In this document: piece by piece, positions 1 to 4,608 of the stretch | How positions within the stretch are numbered: position 1 is the stretch's first letter | Layout of the letters: each line of letters opens with the position of its first letter | DNA from: Elusimicrobiota bacterium | GTDB taxonomy: Bacteria > Elusimicrobiota > Elusimicrobia > O2-12-FULL-59-9 | Length of the DNA stretch: 5,144 bases | Assembly: GCA_016206405.1 (NCBI GenBank) | Contig: JACQRQ010000034.1 | Coordinates: 1 to 5,144, forward strand | Direction: 5' to 3' | Notes under the pieces: model-generated | Seen by the model: only the letters and a program-made list of their open reading frames with translations | Database searches by the model: none | Told to the model about the DNA's origin: nothing | Program-made: the position numbers and the translations under genes

Positions 1-1
1 T

Positions 2-220
2 CTGGCCCAGATCGCGGCGGAGGGAGAGCCGGCGACAACCGCGCCGTTGCCGCATCGCCTGCCCGACCATTCGGATGAGCCGTTTTTGGAGGTCGCCCTG
101 GGAAGCCGCGCCGAATGCCTGGTCACCGGCAACCGCGGACACTTCCCGGCGCGGCTATGCTTGGGAATGAAAGTCCTTTCGCCGTCTGAGTTCGTGGAAA
201 GCTTCCGCAAGCGGCCGTGA
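2..220 (+). CDS. PIN-domain toxin (VapC-like, COG1569-type), C-terminal fragment
   Basis: The frame is open from the left edge to the TGA at 218-220, giving the last 72 residues of a protein that starts outside the window. The segment LPDHSDEPFLEVALGSRAE, then LVTGN and HFP, is the typical C-terminal half of the PIN_3/COG1569 'putative toxin component' family: an acidic residue just before FLEVA, then a beta strand ending in VTGN. PIN domains are metal-dependent ribonucleases that act as toxins in many toxin-antitoxin pairs. The first catalytic aspartates and any antitoxin gene would lie to the left and cannot be seen. The protein ends in an ordinary basic tail, FRKRP, with no sign of frameshift. 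It is followed at once by the repeat region beside tRNA-Thr. The family call is fairly firm; the cellular target is unknown. Confidence 0.82.
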   Translation: MAQIAAEGEPATTAPLPHRLPDHSDEPFLEVALGSRAECLVTGNRGHFPARLCLGMKVLSPSEFVESFRKRP

Positions 221-242
221 CCGCTATTGGGGAATTGTCGGA

Positions 243-268
243 GCAAGCGCTGCCTTAATAGCGCTTGT
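243..268 (+). repeat. C0: isolated 3' hairpin of the C element
   Basis: CAAGCGCT (244-251) pairs perfectly with AGCGCTTG (260-267) around the loop GCCTTAAT, with a possible extra G-U pair outside. The loop and stem match the last hairpin of elements C1 and C2 (consensus loop TRCCTTAAY). The upstream stems of the C element are not recognisable here, so this looks like a 5'-truncated or decayed copy. It sits 23 bases after the PIN-gene stop, so it could also serve as a stem-loop at the end of that transcript, but no T-tract follows. Confidence 0.55.
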
Positions 269-272
269 GGAG

Positions 273-337
273 AGCGCTCAGGTACCCTTCGATTCCTTCC
301 TATAATCTGGCTACCAAAAACCGTAGCCGAGGATGGG
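273..337. repeat. R1: copy of tRNA-Thr 3' end and downstream flank
   Basis: Positions 288-337 match 1030-1079 with a single difference (TATAAT versus TATATT) over 50 bp. The match extends leftwards to 273 (AGCGCTCA shared) with about five further differences. The right end, TAGCCGAGGATGGG, contains the last 13 nt of tRNA-Thr read on the opposite strand (the 3' half of the T stem and the acceptor strand). The rest of the tRNA is absent, so this is not a tRNA gene. Inside it GGCTAC and GTAGCC form a hairpin around CAAAAACC. The arrangement resembles the duplicated tRNA 3' end left at the far side of an integration. Confidence 0.8.
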
Positions 338-462
338 TGATTGCGACACCACGCAATCACGCGTTTTTGCCGCATCCGGAGGATGGAAAGGCGCATGGTG
401 CACCGTCAGGCAAAAACCCAGGCTCTGCGCAAACACTTACCTTAACTTGTGTTTGCGCAGAG
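338..462 (+). repeat. C1: ~125-bp structured element, copy 1
   Basis: This discrete element folds into several stems on either strand. H1 pairs 337-345 (GTGATTGCG) with 352-360. P1 pairs 363-371 (GTTTTTGCC) with 409-417 and encloses two hairpins: H2 (CATCC-GGA-GGATG, 373-385) and H3 (390-395 with 399-404, one C-A mismatch). H4 pairs 423-436 (CTCTGCGCAAACAC) with 449-462, a perfect 14-bp stem around TTACCTTAACTT. It lies between the end of R1 (GGATGGG) and the start of repeat A (TCCT). The R2-B junction at 856-858 has the same flanks separated by one base, as an uninserted site would. It could be a non-autonomous mobile repeat or a structured RNA; transcription direction is unknown. Confidence 0.7.
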
Positions 463-611
463 TCCTCCTCACCCGCGCATCATTCGATGCGCTCCTTCGA
501 AGCCCGCCCGGCACCCCTTCCTACAACCATCCCAGTGGGACACCACTCCGTGGTTTCCCCTATCTCGCTGCCGCTCCACCCCGTCGCTCCGCTCAGGGGT
601 TCCGCTATCTG
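463..611. repeat. A: 149-bp direct repeat, copy 1
   Basis: It matches 858-1006 at a constant offset of 395 bases with four substitutions (at 467, in the TTCGAAG stretch, in ACAACCAT, and in CCCCGTCGC) and no gaps. It carries several short hairpins: GCGCATC-ATTC-GATGCGC near the left end, TCCCA-G-TGGGA, ACCAC-TCC-GTGGT, and a CCCC/GGGG pairing near the right end. It also contains CCTTCCTACAACC, a variant of the box found in the R repeats. The translated Pro/Arg-rich reading is conserved only as DNA is and gives no sign of being a protein. Confidence 0.85.
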
Positions 612-619
612 CCTCCGGG

Positions 620-745
620 TGAGCGCGTATCTCGGAAGCGCTCACGGGTTTTCGGCGCATCCGGAGGATGAAAAGGTCCATGGTGGACCGTCAGCCGAAA
701 ACCCAGGCCCGGAGCAAGCGCTACCTTAATCGCGCTTGCGCAGGG
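620..745 (+). repeat. C2: ~126-bp structured element, copy 2
   Basis: This has the same plan as C1 but different stem sequences. H1 is GTGAGCGC (619-626) with GCGCTCAC (638-645). P1 is an 11-bp stem pairing 646-656 with 694-704. H2, 658-670, is identical to C1. H3 is GGTCCA (675-680) with TGGACC (684-689), perfect here. H4 is GCAAGCGC (714-721) with GCGCTTGC (732-739) around TACCTTAATC, with outer GCCC/GGGC pairing. Compared with C1, P1 changes at two pairs (T-A to C-G, C-G to G-C), H3 flips one pair (G-C to C-G), and H1 and H4 change on both strands. Near-equal length supports a defined unit. It lies between repeat A and R2. Confidence 0.7.
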
Positions 746-806
746 CGCGAGACTCGGCTCGGAACTGCGCCACTGGCGCTTCAGGTGCCGCGAGCTCTGC
801 GAACGG

Positions 807-856
807 CGCGATTACTTCCTATAATCCAGCTACCAAAAACCGTAGCCGAGGATGGG
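807..856. repeat. R2: second extra copy of tRNA-Thr 3' end and flank
   Basis: It aligns with R1 and R3 without gaps over 50 bp. It differs from R1 only near the left end and at TCCAG versus TCTGG; from TACCAAAAACCG through the tRNA-derived GATGGG it is identical. One further base (A857) also matches the tRNA. It is followed directly by repeat B, so it gives the version of the R-to-A/B junction that lacks a C element. Confidence 0.75.
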
Positions 857-857
857 A

Positions 858-1006
858 TCCTTCTCACCCGCGCATCATTCGATGCGCTCCTTCGGAGCCC
901 GCCCGGCACCCCTTCCTACAAACATCCCAGTGGGACACCACTCCGTGGTTTCCCCTATCTCGCTGCCGCTCCACCCCATCGCTCCGCTCAGGGGTTCCGC
1001 TATCTG
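858..1006. repeat. B: 149-bp direct repeat, copy 2
   Basis: Second copy of the 463-611 repeat, with four substitutions and no indels. It joins R2 after one intervening base and runs to 9 bases before the R3/tRNA copy. The small hairpins of copy A are kept: the GCGCATC/GATGCGC, TCCCA/TGGGA and ACCAC/GTGGT stems contain no change. Confidence 0.85.
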
Positions 1007-1014
1007 ACCCCGGC

Positions 1015-1079
1015 AGCGCTCAACTCGGCTTCGATTCCTTCCTATATTCTGGCTACCAAAAACCGTAGCCGAGGATGGG
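1015..1079. repeat. R3: resident copy, tRNA-Thr 3' end with its downstream flank
   Basis: This copy is continuous with the intact tRNA: its right end (1067-1079) is the last 13 nt of the minus-strand tRNA gene, and the remainder is the DNA just downstream of the tRNA. The tRNA end is followed on the minus strand by ACGGTTTTTGG. GGCTAC/GTAGCC pairing (1051-1056 with 1065-1070) overlaps the acceptor strand; with its T run it might help end or process the transcript. See R1 and R2 for the extra copies. Confidence 0.75.
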
Positions 1080-1138
1080 AATCGAACCCACAACCTACGG
1101 TTTACAAAACCGTTGCTCTACCGTTGAGCTACCTCGGC
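1067..1138 (-). tRNA. tRNA-Thr(UGU)
   Basis: The 72-nt minus-strand sequence folds as a complete cloverleaf. The acceptor is GCCGAGG with CCTCGGC; the D arm is GCTC/GAGC around AACGGTA; the anticodon arm is ACGGT-TTTGTAA-ACCGT with anticodon TGT (reads ACA, threonine). A 5-nt variable loop follows, then the T arm GTGGG-TTCGATT-CCCAT, whose outer pair is G-U. The discriminator base is T. CCA is not encoded: the next bases are ACGG, so the end would be added by tRNA nucleotidyltransferase. It lies 68 bp downstream of, and on the same strand as, the HEPN-GGCT gene; I could not pick out a clear promoter in that gap. Its 3' end is duplicated twice to the left (R1, R2). Confidence 0.96.
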
Positions 1139-1206
1139 AAATGCTTGCTTTTTCTTCAGACGTGGCGTTCCCTGCCTCCGGTGTCCATACAGGCGGCCAT
1201 TTTAAT

Positions 1207-2142
1207 CTATAAATAGTTTCTCGATCGCCGTGAATAGATATTTGCTACCATAATTTCTTTTTGCTCCTCAATGGGAACAAGGACGCGCCTGTATTGCTCC
1301 CCTTCGAATCGGTCCAAATCAGTCCACCTTTTCGGCAATTCACTTGACCACAATACTTTCACGGGAATCTTATCAGCCCCCCGCTGCCAGATGAATAGTG
1401 GCAACCCAAACCCTGTCTCAATTTTTCCCTCCACCGTACCATCAGTCCAACGCCCTGAAATCCTCTCTAAGATTTCTCGATTAGCGCCCCCTGGTGCCAA
1501 CGTTCCGTATATAGCCAACCGCTCACCTGGCTGTTCGAAAAGTGCCTCAAAAACATCCTCCACCACAGGATGGGCAAAGGAACACACCAGTCTATCGCGC
1601 TTAGCTTTACTCAAATCAGGTCCATATTCCGTTTTTTCGCCATGAGCAATATTTGATCTCACCACATAGAGCAACTGCGCTAATTTCTTAAGGGCTGCGG
1701 TTCTCGCGTCATCCGTTGAATTTTCATTCCACCGCATAAATGCATTAGTCAACTGCCCATGCTCATCAGATGCCTTTTTAATCAATGCAACCGGCAACTC
1801 GCGTCCGGGGCGGTATTCAAGAGAGTTCCGAAGGATGTCGTGATTTAATATCTTTGGCTCCAATTCGGCCAAGCGGCAAATGCTGGCTTGCCCCAAAAGC
1901 CACCGCTGGCAAGAATCTGCGATCGCAAGCATCAGATTTTGGATCGATTTACTATCGGATGGCCGATTCCCGTCTGGAGACTGGCCAAACGATCTTTGAT
2001 GGGCCGACCACATCACGTTAAGCCCTTTAAAAGCAAATTCACAAAACTCCACATCGGACTCTTTGGATGACGCTTCTGAGTAGTGCGCCAGTGCCTCTTG
2101 AACATCGTTGAAAAAGTCTCTATGGTGCCACCAACTATTCAT
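1207..2142 (-). CDS. HEPN-like domain fused to AIG2/gamma-glutamylcyclotransferase-like domain
   Basis: 311 residues. Residues about 1-205 are mostly helical and carry LLYVVRSNIAHGEK (158-170); R162 and H167 form the Rx4H motif of HEPN domains, many of which are ribonucleases in toxin or abortive-infection systems. Residues about 208-300 look like an AIG2/GGCT-fold domain: IYGTLAPGG (211-219) is the substrate-binding YGSL-type loop, and LDRFEGEQYRR (276-286) matches the conserved LDxFEGxxYxR strand; E280 sits where these enzymes have their catalytic glutamate. In the known family this fold makes 5-oxoproline from gamma-glutamyl compounds, but the substrate here cannot be told. The ATG start follows no clear ribosome site. 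The gene is 125 bp downstream of a membrane-protein gene on the same strand. Lower GC than the flanks suggests transfer. HEPN assignment rests on one motif plus helical character; the GGCT part is firmer. Confidence 0.78.
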   Translation of the reverse strand: MNSWWHHRDFFNDVQEALAHYSEASSKESDVEFCEFAFKGLNVMWSAHQRSFGQSPDGNRPSDSKSIQNLMLAIADSCQRWLLGQASICRLAELEPKILNHDILRNSLEYRPGRELPVALIKKASDEHGQLTNAFMRWNENSTDDARTAALKKLAQLLYVVRSNIAHGEKTEYGPDLSKAKRDRLVCSFAHPVVEDVFEALFEQPGERLAIYGTLAPGGANREILERISGRWTDGTVEGKIETGFGLPLFIWQRGADKIPVKVLWSSELPKRWTDLDRFEGEQYRRVLVPIEEQKEIMVANIYSRRSRNYL

Positions 2143-2164
2143 CTGTTGTGGTGCGTCCGAGTTT

Positions 2165-2195
2165 GGGGTAAGGCTTGATTAAGTTGCCTAACCCC
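2165..2195. repeat. Imperfect 10-bp inverted repeat between the two minus-strand genes
   Basis: GGGGTAAGGC (2165-2174) and GCCTAACCCC (2186-2195) pair at 9 of 10 positions around an 11-nt loop. It lies downstream of the membrane-protein gene and 22 bp upstream of the HEPN-GGCT start. No T-tract follows on either strand, so it is not a standard terminator. It could be an operator or an RNA stem in a shared transcript. Confidence 0.45.
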
Positions 2196-2267
2196 GGCCA
2201 GAAAGTTTTACTCCGATTTTTGAAACACCCTGTTTTACCAAATTCAATCATCATCCCTGAGATGGAA

Positions 2268-2780
2268 TTAAAATGGGCCATAAAATTCGTGCTTTTTGCT
2301 TTTAAATACTGTGCGAAACCGACGTTTAAAAACATCTGTATACTCAATCTCATAGTGGGTCTCTGAAACTCGCAGTTCTGGGTCTCTTCGACGCATACTC
2401 TGGAAGTCCGTATCGGTAGCGAACACGGGCTCGAAAGCAAATGCTATTTCAAGAATTGGATCGCCGATCGGTGGACCCAAAACCGTGTCAATATCAGGGG
2501 TTCCTTTTTGACAGGCTCGTGATTTAAGAATTCGAAAATCGGTAATGAACGCTGTCCCATGCCCCGCGTTAACAATTCTATAGCTGTACTGCGCACCGGA
2601 ATTATCGCTTTCATGCTCGCGAAAACGAAAGCAGAGCACCGGTATCTGCTGATCTTGCCGCGTCCTCTCTGCTTCTCGTAATAGTCGCCAGTATACCCAA
2701 AGGGTGAGAAAAATTCCGATCGCAGTAAGAATGGCTGCCATATTGGCAACGATCTCGGTATAAGTCATCCAGGCAGCCAT
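2268..2780 (-). CDS. Small single-pass membrane protein, unrecognised family
   Basis: 170 residues; I do not recognise the family. Residues about 9-33 are hydrophobic (VANMAAILTAIGIFLTLWVY core) and end in a basic, charged stretch, WRLLREAERTRQDQQ. That pattern suits an N-terminal membrane anchor with the rest in the cytoplasm. Residues about 46-160 look like alternating beta strands (PVLCFRF, YSYRIVNAGHGTAFITDFRI, THYEIEYTDVF), perhaps a beta sandwich; the NAGHGTA turn resembles the 'N.G.G.A' turn common in small anchored proteins of this type. It ends KHEFYGPF. The start could be the ATG at 2780 or the ATG four codons later; neither has a clear ribosome site. The frame stays open upstream to a TGA at 2868-2870 without another usual start codon. 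It precedes the HEPN-GGCT gene on the same strand, so the two may be co-transcribed. Confidence 0.68.
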   Translation of the reverse strand: MAAWMTYTEIVANMAAILTAIGIFLTLWVYWRLLREAERTRQDQQIPVLCFRFREHESDNSGAQYSYRIVNAGHGTAFITDFRILKSRACQKGTPDIDTVLGPPIGDPILEIAFAFEPVFATDTDFQSMRRRDPELRVSETHYEIEYTDVFKRRFRTVFKSKKHEFYGPF

Positions 2781-2804
2781 TGTCAGGGTTGTTGGGGAGA
2801 AACA

Positions 2805-2867
2805 TCTTCCGATGCCCGCTGTCGCGATTGCAACAAACTTTCCATCAGGTGAATAGGCACGGGCTCC
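2805..2867 (-). pseudogene. Possible WD40-repeat remnant
   Basis: Just upstream of, and in frame with, the membrane-protein gene the minus strand reads GARAYSPDGKFVAIATAG. AYSPDGKFVA followed by an A-T pair is the classic 'FSPDGxxLATAS' strand of a WD40 beta-propeller repeat. It is preceded by an in-frame TGA (2868-2870), and the sequence beyond that stop shows no further repeat. It could be a scrap of a lost propeller gene, part of a longer frame disrupted by mutation, or chance. One motif only, so this is weak. Confidence 0.28.
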
Positions 2868-2870
2868 TCA

Positions 2871-3179
2871 TGGCGTTTGCGTCCTATGGTCTAATATTTT
2901 ACAAATTAAAACGGCCCTTGCTAGGTGCGTTTTCAATGCCATTGCCGGAGTTTTTTGCCCGGCTTTCTGCCCTAAATCATGCCTGGGGGTTGGCGGCGAG
3001 GATTTAGGCTAAAATTTCTAGGAGTTCGCCGGTCAGAGCGGCGCGTGAAGCGGCGGTCGTGGCTGGATTTTCCAGAGGCTCGGCGGCTCGGGTGGCCATC
3101 ACGGAGCCGGTTGAGTCCGGTTGGATGCAATATTTTTTAAGCAGGTTGGCAGACCACGGCGGACGGGATGGGATTTGCC
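2871..3179. other. Intergenic stretch with inverted repeats
   Basis: I see no protein gene here. The left part (to about 2930) is AT-rich and may hold the promoter for the minus-strand genes to its left, but no clear -35/-10 pair stands out. CCTAAATC (2971-2978) and GATTTAGG (3001-3008) form a perfect 8-bp inverted repeat around 22 nt. GCCGG (2944-2948) and CCGGC (2959-2963) form a smaller one around a T-rich loop. From 3038 the flanking direct repeat begins. CCGGTTG occurs twice in tandem, three bases apart, near 3107-3123. Confidence 0.5.
3038..3110. repeat. Left copy of ~73-bp imperfect direct repeat flanking the ATPase gene
   Basis: It aligns with 4511-4582 in the same orientation with about a dozen differences and one gap. 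Shared blocks include GGCGGTCGTG, TGGATTTT, AGCCGG and the starting GCGGCGC. It lies 69 bp beyond the stop codon of the DUF4143 ATPase gene. It is probably an interspersed non-coding repeat of this genome; whether it marks the edge of a transferred piece is inference. Confidence 0.65.
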
Positions 3180-4394
3180 TCAGGGTTGCAGCCAGTCGGT
3201 GACCGGCCGCGACAGGAACTCGTTTACCGGAATGCCGTCGCCGCCAACGAGCAAGCTGCGCTTCGGCTTGAAGGCCGCCCCGAATGCGGCCAAGCCGGGC
3301 AGCGCGACAGGGGCGCGGCCGCTCTTCACCTCGATCGCCACGACCGCGCGGCCCGCGCGCAATACGAAGTCCACTTCCCGGTTGCCCTCGCGCCAGTAGA
3401 ACAGCTCGCACACGCCGCAGGCCGCGGCGTTGGCCAGATGCGCCCCCACGGCGGATTCGGTCAGCCGCCCCCAGAACTCGTGGTCGGCGCGGGCCTCGGC
3501 GGGCGTTAGCCCGGACTGCGCGGTGAGCAGCGCCGTGTTGAAGACCTGCAGTTTGGGACTGGAACCGCGGCTGCGCACAACCGCGCCGGCGAATTTTGTC
3601 AGGCCCGTGAGCATCCCGGCCCCGGCCAGCAATTCCAGATAGTGCGCCAGCGTGGTGGTGTTGCCGGCGTCATGGAGTTGGCCGAGCATCTTGGTGAACG
3701 AGAGCACCTGCCCCGAATAGCGGCATCCCAACTCGAACAAGCGCCGCAGGAGCGCGGGTTTATCCACGCGGGTGAGCAGCAGCACGTCGCGCGCGATCGT
3801 CGCCTCCACCAGCGCATCGAGCAAGTAGCGCCGCCAGCGCGGCGGATCGTCCATCAGCGGCGCGGCGCCCGGATAACCGCCGAAGTAGAGGTATTGCTCC
3901 AGCGAACAGCCAAAGGCGGCGCGCATCTCGGCGAAGGACCAGTGCGGAAGGCGCAGGATCTCAAAGCGTCCGGCCAGGCTTTCCGCCGGCCCGCGCTGCA
4001 CGAGCAGCGGCGCGGAGCCGAGCAGCACCACGCGCAGCGGCAGGCCGGCGCGGGTGTCCTCGTCCCAGAGGCGTTTCACCGCCTCCGACCAACCGGAGAC
4101 CTTCTGCGCTTCGTCCAAGGCCAGCACCGCGCCGCGCTTGCCGGCGTCCTTCGCCGCCAGGCGGGCGCGCTCCCACTGCGCGGCCAGCCAGGCCGTATCG
4201 CGCAACGCCGGTTCGTCGGCGGAGACGAAGACGCTGGGACGGTCGAACTCCGCCAGCACCTGCCGCACCAGCGTGGTCTTGCCAACCTGGCGCGGACCGG
4301 CCACCACATGCAGAAAGCGCCGCGGCTCGCCCAGGCGGGCGGCGAGTACGGCGGCGTAGTCACGCTCAAAGGAAGGATTTGACGATCCGCTCAT
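3180..4394 (-). CDS. AAA_14/DUF4143 family ATP-binding protein
   Basis: 404 residues, full length for the family. An N-terminal P-loop ATPase domain (about 1-200) has Walker A GPRQVGKT (33-40), Walker B VLALDEAQ (90-97), a sensor-like strand VVLLGSA (122-128) and a following AGRFEILRL stretch typical of AAA_14 proteins. The C-terminal DUF4143 domain (about 200-404) includes LTESAVGAHL, FYWREG, REVDFVL and AIEVKSG; E340/D342 and E355/K357 are placed like the acidic residues and lysine of a PD-(D/E)XK nuclease fold, but nuclease activity is not established for the family. The role of these common, scattered genes is unknown; links to toxin-antitoxin or mobile elements have been suggested. The ATG at 4392-4394 lies next to a palindrome rather than a Shine-Dalgarno sequence. 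It is much more GC-rich than the genes to its left and is bracketed by two direct repeats. It appears intact. Confidence 0.93.
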   Translation of the reverse strand: MSGSSNPSFERDYAAVLAARLGEPRRFLHVVAGPRQVGKTTLVRQVLAEFDRPSVFVSADEPALRDTAWLAAQWERARLAAKDAGKRGAVLALDEAQKVSGWSEAVKRLWDEDTRAGLPLRVVLLGSAPLLVQRGPAESLAGRFEILRLPHWSFAEMRAAFGCSLEQYLYFGGYPGAAPLMDDPPRWRRYLLDALVEATIARDVLLLTRVDKPALLRRLFELGCRYSGQVLSFTKMLGQLHDAGNTTTLAHYLELLAGAGMLTGLTKFAGAVVRSRGSSPKLQVFNTALLTAQSGLTPAEARADHEFWGRLTESAVGAHLANAAACGVCELFYWREGNREVDFVLRAGRAVVAIEVKSGRAPVALPGLAAFGAAFKPKRSLLVGGDGIPVNEFLSRPVTDWLQP

Positions 4395-4399
4395 TATCG

Positions 4400-4428
4400 T
4401 GAGTAATTTTACTCAGTACTGTGAGCAA
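4400..4428 (-). promoter_or_regulatory. Operator-like triple half-site before the ATPase gene
   Basis: TGAGTAA (4400-4406), TTACTCA (4409-4415) and TGAGCAA (4422-4428) lie just upstream of the start codon. The first two form a perfect 7-bp inverted repeat with a TT spacer (16 bp in all), ending 5 bp before the ATG. The third is the same heptamer with one change, pairing inversely with the middle one. The palindrome lies where a ribosome site would be, so a bound repressor or an RNA stem would block expression. Autoregulation by the encoded protein or its partner is a guess. Confidence 0.55.
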
Positions 4429-4510
4429 ATGCAAGTCGAGTCACGCCACCGCCCCGCGGATGGCGAAGAGCGCCTCGTGGTTCGGCTGGATTTGCCAACT
4501 CCGGGCCATG

Positions 4511-4582
4511 GCGGCGCATGAAAGGGCGGTCGTGTGTGGATTTTTCAGCGGCTCGACGGCGCGGGGGCGATCATAGAGCCGG
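4511..4582. repeat. Right copy of ~73-bp imperfect direct repeat flanking the ATPase gene
   Basis: Partner of 3038-3110, same orientation. It sits between the operator-like palindrome of the ATPase gene and the stop codon of the AbiEii-family gene, ending 26 bp from that stop. The two copies have diverged by roughly a fifth, so they are not a fresh target duplication. The rest of the 4429-4608 gap shows no gene. Confidence 0.65.
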
Positions 4583-4608
4583 GTCATTCATTAGAGGCCC
4601 ATTGTCTT

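Larger units (their letters stand above)
221..1066. other. Gene-free repeat region next to tRNA-Thr
   Basis: No convincing protein gene lies here. Open frames on both strands cover the repeats, have low-complexity Pro/Arg/Ser-rich translations and match each other only because the DNA is repeated. The order is C0 hairpin, R1, C1, A, C2, R2, B, R3, where R3 overlaps the 3' end of the tRNA. R is a tRNA 3'-end-plus-flank repeat, C a structured ~125-bp element and A/B a 149-bp repeat. Stretches not assigned to a repeat are 221-242, 269-272, 746-806 and 1007-1014; 766-777 can form a small GCGCC/GGCGC hairpin. Confidence 0.75.

Noticed and set aside
338..745. Known riboswitch, hammerhead/twister ribozyme or HEARO-type RNA for the C element
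   Set aside because: I looked for the hammerhead CUGAUGA/GAAA core and other remembered consensus sequences on both strands and found none; recall is limited, so a database search is still decisive.
310..860. Additional tRNA genes at R1 and R2
   Set aside because: Only the last 13-14 nt of the tRNA are present; no D, anticodon or 5' acceptor sequence follows.
221..1066. CRISPR array
   Set aside because: Repeats are few, unequal in length and unevenly spaced, with repeated rather than unique sequence between them.
265..1216. Open frames of 110-182 codons across the repeat region on both strands
   Set aside because: They coincide with repeated DNA, overlap the antisense of the tRNA, are Pro/Arg/Ser-rich and share segments only because the DNA is repeated; no start signal or domain.
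2165..2195. Rho-independent terminator
   Set aside because: The stem is acceptable but no T-tract follows on either strand.
2143..2267. Integron attC site
   Set aside because: GCCTAAC/GTTAGGC occurs in the 2165-2195 hairpin, but the core sites are in the wrong order, there is no second pair at the usual spacing, and no integrase is visible.
2135..2440. A 101-codon minus-strand ORF linking the two accessory genes
   Set aside because: It overlaps the 3' end of the membrane-protein gene in another frame and has no recognisable domain.
3642..4382. A 246-codon plus-strand ORF
   Set aside because: Antisense shadow of the DUF4143 ATPase gene, common in GC-rich DNA; the minus-strand product has clear Walker motifs.
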